A stretch of 64,000 nt of DNA. It comes from Streptomyces sp. NBC_00306 (GTDB taxonomy: Bacteria > Actinomycetota > Actinomycetes > Streptomycetales > Streptomycetaceae). The stretch spans positions 682,001 through 746,000 of the forward strand of contig NZ_CP108032.1 in NCBI RefSeq assembly GCF_036169555.1, in the 5' to 3' direction. Below, piece after piece: positions 48,867 to 56,739 of this stretch (position 1 is its first letter; each line of letters starts with the position of its first letter). The notes beneath the pieces were generated by a model. It saw only the letters and a program-made list of their open reading frames with translations. It did not search any database and was not told the DNA's origin. Position numbers and translations under genes: made by a program.

Positions 48867-49772
48867 GTGGATCGCCAACAGACCGACGCCAGGACCCGGA
48901 TCACTGTGCTGGTCGCGCTCGCGGCCAACCTGCTGATCGCCGCCGCCAAAGCGGCCGGCGGGCTCGTCACGGCGTCGCCCGCACTGCTCTCCGAGGCGGC
49001 GCACTCCGTCGCGGACAGCGTCAACGAAGTCTTCCTGCTGGTCGCGCTGCGCCGCAGCCGCCGCTCGCCCGACGCCCGCCATCCCTTCGGCTACGGCAAG
49101 GAGCGCTACTTCTGGTCGCTGCTGGCCGCCGTCGGCATCTTCGTCATGGGCGGCTGCTTCTCCTTCTACCAGGGCATCCACGCGCTCGGCGAGGACAAGC
49201 AGGAGTCGCACGCCGGCTATCTCGCGGGGCTGGCGGTACTCGCCGTCGCCCTGATCGCCGAGGGCGGTTCACTGGTGCGCGCGCTCTACCAGTTGCGCAG
49301 GCAGAAGGAGGGCGCGGCCGATCCCGCCCTGCGCACGGTCATAGCCGAGGACGGCACGGCCGTGCTCGGTGTGCTGCTCGCGATGGCCGGAATGGGACTC
49401 CACATGATCACCGGCCAGGTCGTCTGGGAAGCGTCGGCCTCGCTCGCGATCGGTCTGCTGCTCGTGTACGTCGCCTACCGGCTCGGCCGGGAGGCCCGCG
49501 ACCGGCTGATCGGCGAGGCGGTGACTCCCGAACTGCGGGAGAGCCTCAGCGAATTCCTGCACCGCCAGCCCGAGATCGACAATGTCGCTGAGCTGCTCAC
49601 CATGCGGCTCGGGATGGACTCGACGCTCGTCGCCGCGCGCGTCGATCTGACACCGGGGTTCGACAGCGAGGAGGTCGAACTCGTCTGTGTGCGGATCAAG
49701 AAGAGGATCGCCGCCACCTGGCCGCAGGCCGACCATGTCTTCCTGGACATCACCGAGGCGCCCGCGGCCTGA
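48867..49772 (+). CDS. Cation diffusion facilitator, ZnT9/MMT1-like
   Basis: A 301-residue six-helix transporter. Helix 2 has LLSEAAHSVADSVNEVFLL and the following RRSRRSPDARHPFGYGKERYFW, and helix 5 carries IAEDGTAVLGVLLAM with the EDxxAV motif. These features mark the ZnT9/SLC30A9-like CDF subfamily rather than the standard HxxxD zinc exporters. A C-terminal metallochaperone-like cytoplasmic domain ends the protein (VELVCVRIKKRIAATWPQADHVFLD). It probably exports zinc or another divalent metal. The GTG at 48867 is chosen because GGTGAG lies five bases upstream. Confidence 0.9.
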   Translation: MDRQQTDARTRITVLVALAANLLIAAAKAAGGLVTASPALLSEAAHSVADSVNEVFLLVALRRSRRSPDARHPFGYGKERYFWSLLAAVGIFVMGGCFSFYQGIHALGEDKQESHAGYLAGLAVLAVALIAEGGSLVRALYQLRRQKEGAADPALRTVIAEDGTAVLGVLLAMAGMGLHMITGQVVWEASASLAIGLLLVYVAYRLGREARDRLIGEAVTPELRESLSEFLHRQPEIDNVAELLTMRLGMDSTLVAARVDLTPGFDSEEVELVCVRIKKRIAATWPQADHVFLDITEAPAA

Positions 49773-49821
49773 AAGGACCGACCGCGGCGCCGGCCCGGGA
49801 GGTGGTCGGATCCATGCCCCC

Positions 49822-49882
49822 GCAGCGTCGTCGGATCAGCGCCGTTGCAGCGTCGTCGGACGCCGTTGCAGCGTCGTCGGAT
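49822..49882. repeat. GCAGCGTCGTCGGA x3
   Basis: Three identical 14-mers at 49822, 49847 and 49869. The last overlaps the stop codon of the DUF6328 gene. The spacing is 25 and 22 bases. Confidence 0.85.
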
Positions 49883-50403
49883 CAGTCCTCCGGCCTGTTC
49901 GGCTGGGACTGCACGTCATCGGCGTGCCGGATACGGGCCCAGGCCGGCAGCAGGAACCAGCAGATGACGAACCAGCCAACCATCGCGACCACGAGCCAGA
50001 TGGCCAGGGAGTTGTGCAGTGCCACCCGCAGGATGAGCAGCAGTGCGGAAGCCATGGTGCAGAGCAGGAGGACGAGCCCGAGGACGGTGAGACGGGAGGC
50101 CCACACCACCGTCTGCGGCTTCAGTCGCTTGCCGGTCAGCAGACGATGGAAGGACACGGGCCCTATGAGGGCCCCGGTGGTGGCCGCCCCCAGCATGACG
50201 GTCGCCACATAGATGTCCTGATCGGTCCCGGAGAGACCGGTGAACCGGGGCTGGAAGACCACGGTCAGCAGGAATCCGAACAGGATCTGGACACCGGTCT
50301 GGGCGACGCGCAGTTCCTGGAGGAGATCGGACCACTTCCGGTCGGCCCTTTCCTCCTCCGTCTCCTCCCGGCCGCGATCCCGGTCGGCCTCTGTCCGCAC
50401 CAT
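49882..50403 (-). CDS. DUF6328 family membrane protein
   Basis: A 173-residue protein with a charged N-terminal helix (RDRGREETEEERADRKWSDLL), then LRVAQTGVQILFGFLLTVVFQPRF, the DUF6328 signature, and four helices ending WLVVAMVGWFVICWFLLPAW. Function unknown; the family is common in Streptomyces stress loci. It lies 41 bases downstream of the sigma-B/F type sigma gene in the same direction and is probably co-transcribed with it. Its C-terminal coding end runs into a threefold 14-bp repeat. Confidence 0.9.
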   Translation of the reverse strand: MVRTEADRDRGREETEEERADRKWSDLLQELRVAQTGVQILFGFLLTVVFQPRFTGLSGTDQDIYVATVMLGAATTGALIGPVSFHRLLTGKRLKPQTVVWASRLTVLGLVLLLCTMASALLLILRVALHNSLAIWLVVAMVGWFVICWFLLPAWARIRHADDVQSQPNRPED

Positions 50404-50444
50404 CGGGAGCCTCCCGTCCCGTCACGGACTCCGCACCCCCCGCT

Positions 50445-51236
50445 CTATGCGGCGTCCTGCATGATTTCTCTGCGCAGCCGGTCGCAGGAATGGCTGATCA
50501 GCCTCGACACGTGCATCTGGGAGATTCCGAGGTCTTCGGCGATGCTGCTCTGCGTCATGTCCCGGAAGAAGCGCATGTAGAGAATGCGCCGCTCCCTCTC
50601 GGGCAGACGGCGCAGTTTCGGTTTGACGGCCTCGCGGTCGATGACCACGTCGAGCGCCGGGTCGGAGGTGCCCATGGCGTCGGCCATCGTGTGGCCGCGC
50701 TCGGTGCCCGGGATCTCCGCGTCGAGGGAGAGGGTGCTGAAGGACCCGATGGCCTCCAGTCCGGCTCTGGTCTCCTCCAGCGAGAGCCCTGCCCTGGCCG
50801 CGATCTCCTCCTCGGTCGGCGCGCGTCCCGAGACGGTCTGGGCGAGCTCGTGCTGGGCGGTCCGGACGCGGTTGCGCTGGTCCTGGACCCGCCGCGGTAC
50901 GTGCAACGACCACATGTGGTCCCGGAAGTGCCGCTTCACCTCTCCGGTGATCGTCGGCACGGCGTAGCTGACGAAGGCGCAGCCGCGTTCGGGGTCGTAC
51001 CGGTCGACGGCCTTGACCAGGCCGAGCGCCGCCACCTGACGCAGGTCCTCCAGTGTCTCGCCGCGGTTCTTGAACCGGCCGGCGAGGCGTTCCGCCATGG
51101 GAAGCCAGGCATTCACCAGGTCCTGGCGCAATATGTCGCGCTCATGGCCCATGGGAAGTTTGGACAGCCGGTCGAATGCGGCCTGGGTGTCGGGGGCATC
51201 GTTGTGCAGGTGCTTCGTGCTCGCGTGTGTGCGCAT
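50445..51236 (-). CDS. Sigma-B/F/G-type stress sigma factor
   Basis: A 263-residue sigma-70 family protein with regions 2, 3 and 4: RQDLVNAWLPMAERLAGRFKNRGE, then DLRQVAALGLVKAVDRYDPERG (2.2), FVSYAVPTITGEVKRHFRDHMW, EEEIAARAGLSLEETRAGLEA (3) and ERRILYMRFFRDMTQSSIAEDLGISQMHVSRLIS (4), read in parts. It is the SigB/SigF/SigG group used in Streptomyces for osmotic and oxidative stress or sporulation. ATG 51236 is chosen over GTG 51248 for ribosome-site spacing. A GTTT-N15-GGGCAG element at 51361-51384 on the minus strand could be an autoregulatory promoter. No anti-sigma gene adjoins it. Confidence 0.9.
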   Translation of the reverse strand: MRTHASTKHLHNDAPDTQAAFDRLSKLPMGHERDILRQDLVNAWLPMAERLAGRFKNRGETLEDLRQVAALGLVKAVDRYDPERGCAFVSYAVPTITGEVKRHFRDHMWSLHVPRRVQDQRNRVRTAQHELAQTVSGRAPTEEEIAARAGLSLEETRAGLEAIGSFSTLSLDAEIPGTERGHTMADAMGTSDPALDVVIDREAVKPKLRRLPERERRILYMRFFRDMTQSSIAEDLGISQMHVSRLISHSCDRLRREIMQDAA

Positions 51237-51439
51237 GATGCGCGCCACTCCCTCACGGTGCGAACGGGAATCTTGGCGTCCATGGGCCGGTGGAATCGCT
51301 CACGCCGGGGCGTGCTTCCGCTCCACGGACGTGCCTCCGGTCCGAAGCACAAACTGCGCCTGCCCCTGTCGCATCGCATCAAACGCGGCTTTCCCGGACC
51401 GATTTCCTTAATCCTTCAAACAGGAACGTCGGCGGGTGG

Positions 51440-51471
51440 GCATCGTCGCCTCCCGGCATCGTCGCCTCCCC
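51440..51471. repeat. 16-bp tandem repeat GCATCGTCGCCTCCCs
   Basis: Two adjacent 16-mers differ in the last base. They lie between the stress sigma gene and the convergent end of the LigD-like gene. Confidence 0.85.
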
Positions 51472-51490
51472 GGGAAATTCCGCACCGATT

Positions 51491-52393
51491 TCAGCCGAGG
51501 GAGTCGAGCCGCCTGCGAGCGGGCGCCAGCGAGCGGCCACGCGACAGAATCCCCTCCCACGGTTTCGTCCGTGCCTGTTCCAGAGCGTTCGTCACCGTCC
51601 AGCGCTGCGCGGTCAGTTCGGGGTCCTTCACCTGCTCCCAGGTGATCGGTGTGGCGACGGGCGCGCCCGGCTTGGCTCGTACCGAGTAGGGCGCAACGGC
51701 CGTCTGGGCATAGGCGTTGCGCCCTATGTCCAGATAGAGCCGGCCTTCCCGGGCCTTCTTCCGTACGGCGGTGGTCAGCCGGTCCGGGTCGCGCTCGGCG
51801 AGTTTCTCCGCCACGTCGTGGGCGAAGGCACGCGTCTCGTCGAAGTCCGCGTCACCGGCCAGCGGCACGATCACATGCAGTCCCCTGGACCCCGTCGTCA
51901 TCAGCGCCGACGGCAGCCGCAGCTCCTCGAGCAGCTCACCGAGTTGCCGGGCCGCCCGGCGTACGGCCTCGAAGTCGTCCTCGGCGGGGTCCAGATCGAA
52001 GACCATCCGGTCGGGCCGCTCCAGCCGCTTCACCTTCGACTGCCAGCGGTGGAACGTGAGCGTGGCCTGGTCGGCGAGGAAGAGCAGGGTCGCCGTGCTG
52101 TCGCAGACCGGGTGGACCACCGTCCCGTCGGCCTTGTCCACCTCCACGCGGTGGATCCACTCCGGGTAGGTGTCGGGTGTCTGCTTCTGCATGAAGCGCA
52201 GGCCGCCGATGCCGTCGGGATGCCGTTCCAGCATCAGGGGCCTGTCCTTCAGGTGGGGGACCATGAAGGACGCGATGCTGCGGTAGTAGCCGACGATGTC
52301 CTCCTTGGTGAGGCCGTCGTCGGGGAAGAGCTTCTTGTCGGGCCGGTGGATCTCCACGGTGTGCCGTCCGGCCCGCACGCTCTTCGTACTCAT
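51491..52393 (-). CDS. LigD-type polymerase domain protein (NHEJ primase/polymerase)
   Basis: A 300-residue stand-alone PolDom (AEP superfamily) protein. Metal-binding aspartates are in RMVFDLDPAEDDFEAVRR, and LFPDDGLTKEDIVGYYRSIASFMVPHLKDRPLMLERHPDGI (read in parts) and TTGSRGLHVIVPL are PolDom family blocks. It adds nucleotides or ribonucleotides during DNA end-joining with Ku and a ligase, which are not in the window. The ATG at 52391-52393 follows GGGAGG. It is the last gene of the NDH-2/transketolase/polymerase operon, 40 bases after the transketolase. Confidence 0.92.
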   Translation of the reverse strand: MSTKSVRAGRHTVEIHRPDKKLFPDDGLTKEDIVGYYRSIASFMVPHLKDRPLMLERHPDGIGGLRFMQKQTPDTYPEWIHRVEVDKADGTVVHPVCDSTATLLFLADQATLTFHRWQSKVKRLERPDRMVFDLDPAEDDFEAVRRAARQLGELLEELRLPSALMTTGSRGLHVIVPLAGDADFDETRAFAHDVAEKLAERDPDRLTTAVRKKAREGRLYLDIGRNAYAQTAVAPYSVRAKPGAPVATPITWEQVKDPELTAQRWTVTNALEQARTKPWEGILSRGRSLAPARRRLDSLG

Positions 52394-52433
52394 CGTGCCT
52401 CCCTCGTCTCCCGTACGGCGGCGGTGCGCGGGG

Positions 52434-54278
52434 TCAGCGCACCACGGCCTCCTCCACCAGCAGTTGCACCGCGGCCGCGATCGACTCGGCGTCGATGCCC
52501 GAGAGATGCAGCTGCTCCGCGGAGGTGGCGGATCCGGGCATGTTCTGCACACCGAGCCGGATCAGGCGGGGCAGCGGGCGGCCGTCCGACAGGGCCGCTG
52601 CCACGGCGTCGCCGATACCGCCCTGGGGTCGGTGGTCCTCCACCGTCATGAGACAGCCGGTGGCGCCGGCCGCCTCCTGGAGCGTCGCGGCGTCGACCGG
52701 CTTGACCGAGTAGAGGTCGATGACGCGGATGCCGATGCCCTGGGCCTCCAGCAGGTCGGCGGCCCGCAGTGCCTCATGGACCGTGACCCCGGCGGCGACG
52801 ACGGTGACCCGGTCCTGATCGCCGGAGCGCAGCACCCGGGAGCCGCCGACGGGGAAGTCCTCGTCGGGCCCGTACAGGACCGGTGTCTCGCCCCTGCTGG
52901 TGCGCAGATAGCCGATGCCGGGCAGGTCGGCCATGGCCTCGACCAGCCGGGCGGTCTGGTTGGCGTCGCACGGGTACAGCACCGTACTGCCGTACACCGC
53001 GCGGAACATGGCCAGGTCTTCGAGGCCCATCTGGGAGGGGCCGTCCTCTCCGATCGCCACACCGGCGTGAGAGCCGACCAGATTGATCGGCGCGTGGGAT
53101 ACCGCCGCCATCCGGACGAAGTCGTAGGCACGGGTCAGGAAGGCGGCGAAGGTGGACGCGAACGGGATGTAGCCACGGGTGCGCATCCCCACCGCCGCGG
53201 CGACCAGCTGCTGTTCGGCGATGTAGCACTCGAAGAAGCGGTCGGGGTGCGCCTTGGCAAACGCGGCTGTGCGGGTCGAGTCGGCCACCTCGCCGTCCAG
53301 CGCGACGACTTCCGGGCGCACCGAGCCGAGTGCGGCGAGCGCGTCTCCGAAGGCGTCACGGGTGGCGACCGAGGTGCCCACGTCGTACGCCGGCATCTCC
53401 GCCCGTCCGCCGCGTGATCCGTACAGGACGCGTGCCGCGGGCGGCGCCGCCACGTCCACCGTGATGAAGCGCGGTCCGCCCAGTTCCTCGATGGCCTTCT
53501 CGGCGTCGGGCAGGGGCTTGCCGTGCTTGCCCTCACGGTCTTCGACGTCGTGGACTCCCCGTCCCTTGTGGGTACGGGCGATGATCGCGGTCGGCTTCTG
53601 GATGGTCGACTCCGCCTCGGCGAAGGCCGAGTCGATGGCGCTCACGTCGTGGCCGTCGATCTCGATGGTGTGCCAGCCGAAGGCGTGCAGGCGGCGGGCG
53701 TAGGCGTCGAGGTCCCACTCGTGGCGGGTGGGCCCGCGCTGCCCCAGCCGGTTGACGTCGATGATCAGCGTCACGTTGTCGAGATGCTCGTAGGCGGCGT
53801 GTTCCACGGCCTCCCACACCGAACCCTCGGCCATCTCGCTGTCGCCCGACAGAACCCAGACGCGGTAGGGGATCTGGTCGAGCCGCTTGCCCGCGAGGGC
53901 CATGCCGACGCCGACGGGCAGCCCCTGGCCGAGCGACCCGGTGGCCACGTCGACCCAGGGCAGGCGGGGTGTCGGATGCCCTTCCATGCGACTGCCGAGC
54001 CGGCGGAAGGTGAGCAGTTCTTCGTCGTCGATGACACCCGCGGCGCGGTACATGGCGTACAGCAGGGGTGAGGCGTGTCCCTTGGAGAGGATCAGCCGGT
54101 CGTTGCCGGGATGGTCGGGCTGCGCGAAGTCGTAGCGCAGGTGGTTGGCGAGCAGCACGGCACCCAGATCGGCGGCCGACATGGAGGAGGTCGGGTGACC
54201 CGATTGCGCGGCGTCGGCGGCGCGGACGGCGTCCACCCGCAACTGCTGCCCGAGTTCTGCGAGTTGGTCGTTTCGCAT
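52434..54278 (-). CDS. Transketolase (thiamine-diphosphate dependent)
   Basis: A 614-residue single-chain enzyme. The ThDP/Mg motif is in GDSEMAEGSVWEAVEHAAYEHLDNVTLIIDVN (read in parts), the N-terminal LSKGHASPLLYAM is present, and the central half has ECYIAEQQLVAAAVGM and AGVAIGEDGPSQMGLEDLA. It transfers two-carbon units between ketose and aldose phosphates. It is shorter than the main 695-residue transketolase of Streptomyces, so this is probably a paralogue for stress metabolism. The ATG at 54276-54278 has AAGGAGC upstream. It follows the NDH-2 gene by one base. Confidence 0.95.
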   Translation of the reverse strand: MRNDQLAELGQQLRVDAVRAADAAQSGHPTSSMSAADLGAVLLANHLRYDFAQPDHPGNDRLILSKGHASPLLYAMYRAAGVIDDEELLTFRRLGSRMEGHPTPRLPWVDVATGSLGQGLPVGVGMALAGKRLDQIPYRVWVLSGDSEMAEGSVWEAVEHAAYEHLDNVTLIIDVNRLGQRGPTRHEWDLDAYARRLHAFGWHTIEIDGHDVSAIDSAFAEAESTIQKPTAIIARTHKGRGVHDVEDREGKHGKPLPDAEKAIEELGGPRFITVDVAAPPAARVLYGSRGGRAEMPAYDVGTSVATRDAFGDALAALGSVRPEVVALDGEVADSTRTAAFAKAHPDRFFECYIAEQQLVAAAVGMRTRGYIPFASTFAAFLTRAYDFVRMAAVSHAPINLVGSHAGVAIGEDGPSQMGLEDLAMFRAVYGSTVLYPCDANQTARLVEAMADLPGIGYLRTSRGETPVLYGPDEDFPVGGSRVLRSGDQDRVTVVAAGVTVHEALRAADLLEAQGIGIRVIDLYSVKPVDAATLQEAAGATGCLMTVEDHRPQGGIGDAVAAALSDGRPLPRLIRLGVQNMPGSATSAEQLHLSGIDAESIAAAVQLLVEEAVVR

Positions 54279-54279
54279 C

Positions 54280-55605
54280 TCAATGCTCCTTGGAGGAACC
54301 GCCCGAGACCCTTGCCAGCTCCGGTGAAGCGCTGTCCAGCGGGACCGACCAGGAGCGCACGAGGCCCAACTGGACGGACTGGCGCGGCAGTGCGGCATCG
54401 AGCAGCCAGTCGGCCGCGACGCGTACGCGATTGCCCGGCATGGCGGCGAGGTGGTAGCCGCGGGTGACCGCTCCTGCGAGCGGCCCGGACAGTGGTATGC
54501 CCAGTGGGTTGGCGGCCGCCTTCACGCCGCCGAGGTCGACGAGGAATCCCAGATCGTGGTGTTCGTACGGGCGTTTTTCACCATGACCGAGGGAGGCGGC
54601 GACGTTGTGGCCCGCCAGCTTGCCCTGGCGCGAGGCGTGCTGAGCCGTCATCGGTGTGTACTCGCCGGGCCGGGTCGCGTCGGGCACCGCCGCGGCGTCA
54701 CCGCAGGCGAAGACCTCGGGACGGCCCGGAACCCCCAGATCGCGCTCCACGAGCAGACGTCCGCGCTCCACCGGCAGTCCGACGTCGGACACCAGCGGAT
54801 CGGGACGCACGCCCACGCACCAAATGAGCGTCCTGGTGGGAACGAACTCCCCGTTGTCCAGCCGCACGCCGTCGTGTGTCGCCTCACTGACCGAGGTGTT
54901 GGTACGCACCTCGACGCCCCGCTCGCGCAGCACCCGGTCCGCCGTACGGGAGAGCCTGCGGTCGAGCTCGGGCAGGACGCGGTCGGCGAGGTCGAGGAGC
55001 ATCCAGCGCGGTCGGCCGCCGACCCCGTGCCCGGTCTGTTTGCGGGCGAGGGCGTCAGTGAACAGCTGTCCCTGCGCGGCGACTTCGGTGCCCGTGTATC
55101 CGGCGCCGACGACCACGAAGGTGCGCCGTGCGACGTCCTCCTCGGTGAAGGGACCGGGGCCGGCCAGCTCGATCTGGCGCGTGATGTGGTCGCGCAGGTA
55201 CAGCGCTTCGGGGAGACCCCGGAAACCGTGCGCGTGCTCGGCGACGCCGGGCACGGGCAGCAGCTTGTTCACGCTTCCCACGGCCAGGACGAGGCGGTCG
55301 TAGCGCAGCTCGCCGCGGCCGTCCTCGGGATCCGTGTAGTGGACCGTACGCGCCGCCAGATCGACGCGGTCCGCCTCGCCCAGGACCAGCCGCACCCCCG
55401 GCAGCGTGTCGGGCAGCGAGACCGTCACCCGCCGGGGTTCCAGGATCCCCGCGGCCACCTGTGGCAGCAGCGGCAGATACAGGAAGTAGTCGGTGGGGTT
55501 CAGCAGCACGATCTCGGCCTCGCCCCGAAGGGTCCGGGAGAGAGAGCGCGCGGCTTGGAAACCGGCGAAACCGGCTCCTACGACGACGACACGGGAACGA
55601 TTCAC
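54280..55605 (-). CDS. Type II NADH dehydrogenase (NDH-2) / FAD-dependent oxidoreductase
   Basis: A 441-residue flavoprotein with two Rossmann nucleotide sites: FAD-binding VVVVGAGFAGFQAARSL at the start and NADH-binding VVVGAGYTGTEVAAQG in the middle. The quinone-side CGDAA element (VFACGDAAAVPDATR) and the C-terminal amphipathic helices are typical of NDH-2. It feeds electrons from NADH to quinone at the membrane without pumping protons. GTG start at 55603-55605. First gene of an operon with transketolase and LigD-like polymerase. A near-match sigma-B site (GTTT-N15-GGGCAC on the minus strand, about 55641-55664) precedes it. Confidence 0.9.
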   Translation of the reverse strand: MNRSRVVVVGAGFAGFQAARSLSRTLRGEAEIVLLNPTDYFLYLPLLPQVAAGILEPRRVTVSLPDTLPGVRLVLGEADRVDLAARTVHYTDPEDGRGELRYDRLVLAVGSVNKLLPVPGVAEHAHGFRGLPEALYLRDHITRQIELAGPGPFTEEDVARRTFVVVGAGYTGTEVAAQGQLFTDALARKQTGHGVGGRPRWMLLDLADRVLPELDRRLSRTADRVLRERGVEVRTNTSVSEATHDGVRLDNGEFVPTRTLIWCVGVRPDPLVSDVGLPVERGRLLVERDLGVPGRPEVFACGDAAAVPDATRPGEYTPMTAQHASRQGKLAGHNVAASLGHGEKRPYEHHDLGFLVDLGGVKAAANPLGIPLSGPLAGAVTRGYHLAAMPGNRVRVAADWLLDAALPRQSVQLGLVRSWSVPLDSASPELARVSGGSSKEH

Positions 55606-55694
55606 GATCGACTCCGGCGCTGGAGTATGGACTGGTGAACGGCCTCCCGAGTGCCCGTGAGACCCCCCGCCAAACCCGGCGGCCGCGTGTTCCG

Positions 55695-55916
55695 TCACTC
55701 GTACGTGCGGCGCTCCTCGGACACCACGGGCGCGGTCGGCGGTACGACGACGCGCCGGCGCTTGGCGATGCTGCTGAACGTGACGACCCCGATGATGCCG
55801 ACGGCCATCAGAATCAGGCCGATCACATCGAGGTTGGCGCCTTTCATCTCCCAGTCGGTGGCGAATGTGAGGATCGCACCGACGGCGATGAGGATGATGC
55901 ACCCACCTAGGCCCAT
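55695..55916 (-). CDS. DUF6458-type small membrane protein
   Basis: A 73-residue protein with two membrane helices (GGCIILIAVGAILTFAT and LDVIGLILMAVGIIGVVTFS) joined by DWEMKGANL, followed by a basic tail SIAKRRRVVVPPTAP. This matches the DUF6458 layout. Function unknown. The ATG at 55914-55916 follows GAAGGTGAG. A perfect sigma-B type promoter (GCAT-N15-GGGTAC) lies 40 bases upstream on the same strand, so it should be stress-induced. Separated by 89 bases from the NDH-2 operon. Confidence 0.88.
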   Translation of the reverse strand: MGLGGCIILIAVGAILTFATDWEMKGANLDVIGLILMAVGIIGVVTFSSIAKRRRVVVPPTAPVVSEERRTYE

Positions 55917-55955
55917 CTGACTCACCTTCCTGTACGGACGGTTGGTCTCCCGCGA

Positions 55956-55980
55956 GTACCCCCGGAGGGGCCCGTCATGC
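55956..55980 (-). promoter_or_regulatory. Sigma-B type promoter GCAT-N15-GGGTAC for the DUF6458 gene
   Basis: On the minus strand GCAT (55980-55977) and GGGTAC (55961-55956) are 15 bases apart, matching GNNT-N14-16-GGGTAC/T. A start near 55948 leaves a leader of about 32 bases. Confidence 0.7.
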
Positions 55981-56038
55981 TTGCGGGAGGCTTGCCGAGC
56001 TGTGTCGGCCGGCAGGTCGGGGAACGGTTGCGGGACGG

Positions 56039-56070
56039 CTTCGGGTGCGGACCGCCGTCCGCACCCGAAG
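56039..56070. other. Perfect 13-bp hairpin between divergent promoters
   Basis: CTTCGGGTGCGGA (56039-56051) pairs exactly with 56058-56070, loop CCGCCG. It lies upstream of both divergent promoters, where a terminator for either gene would not be expected. Confidence 0.6.
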
Positions 56071-56186
56071 CACCCCCTCATCCCTTTCCCATGGCCGCTC
56101 GGCCCGTCCAGCGGGTCTCCGCGCTGATCGCCCTCAAACCCACGATCCACGCTCGCGTCGATCATCGATCCCGCGCCCGCGTCGCG

Positions 56187-56211
56187 GCATACCGCGGCCG
56201 CCGGCGGGTAC
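56187..56211 (+). promoter_or_regulatory. Sigma-B type promoter GCAT-N15-GGGTAC for the CBS gene
   Basis: GCAT at 56187-56190 and GGGTAC at 56206-56211, spacer 15. A start near 56218 leaves a leader of about 65 bases to the CBS ATG. The elements are the same as in the leftward promoter. Confidence 0.72.
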
Positions 56212-56282
56212 TGCGGGGCGCGACGGACGTTGTCCGGACCCCTGCCGGCCCACGGCAGGACCCGCGGAGAAGGCGAGGAGCC

Positions 56283-56702
56283 ATGGCACAGCTCGTGCGG
56301 GACGTCATGACGGCCGGCGTGGCCGCTGTCCGCCCGGACGCCTCCCTCGTCGAAGCGGCGCGTCTGATGCGCACCCTGAACGTGGGCGACGTCCTGGTGG
56401 CCGACGGCGACCGGATCGTCGGCGTCGTCACCGATCGCGACATCGCCGTGCGCCCCGTCGCGGACGGGATCGACCCGGTGACCGTCGGCGCGGAGTCCGT
56501 GTGCACCGCGGATCCGGTGTGCATCGATCCCGACGCGGAGGTCTCGACCGCCGTACGCCTCATGCGGACGCATGCGGTGCGGCGGCTGCCCGTGGTCGAG
56601 GACGGCCGCCCCCTGGGGATGGTGAGCATCGGCGATCTCGCCGTGGCGCAGGACCCGGAGTCAGCACTCGCGGACATCAGCATGGCCGGGGGCAAGGCCT
56701 GA
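56283..56702 (+). CDS. CBS-pair domain protein
   Basis: A 139-residue protein made of two CBS motifs: MTAGVAAVRPDASLVEAARLMRTLNVGDVLVADGDRIVGVVTDRDI (read in parts, about residues 8-55) and CTADPVCIDPDAEVSTAVRLMRTHAVRRLPVVEDGRPLGMVSI (about 72-118). CBS pairs bind adenine nucleotides and act as energy or redox sensors; the partner is unknown. The ATG at 56283 follows GCGAGGAG. Driven by a sigma-B type promoter and followed by a DJ-1 gene 37 bases downstream, probably in one operon. Confidence 0.92.
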   Translation: MAQLVRDVMTAGVAAVRPDASLVEAARLMRTLNVGDVLVADGDRIVGVVTDRDIAVRPVADGIDPVTVGAESVCTADPVCIDPDAEVSTAVRLMRTHAVRRLPVVEDGRPLGMVSIGDLAVAQDPESALADISMAGGKA

Positions 56703-56739
56703 CCGGCTCCCCGGCCGCCCCATCGAAGGAGCGACACCC

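Larger units (their letters stand above)
55917..56282. other. 366-base divergent spacer with two sigma-B promoters and a hairpin
   Basis: No gene found. The spacer contains a leftward sigma-B type promoter at 55956-55980, a 13-bp perfect hairpin at 56039-56070 and a rightward sigma-B type promoter at 56187-56211. The remaining bases look unremarkable. Confidence 0.7.
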
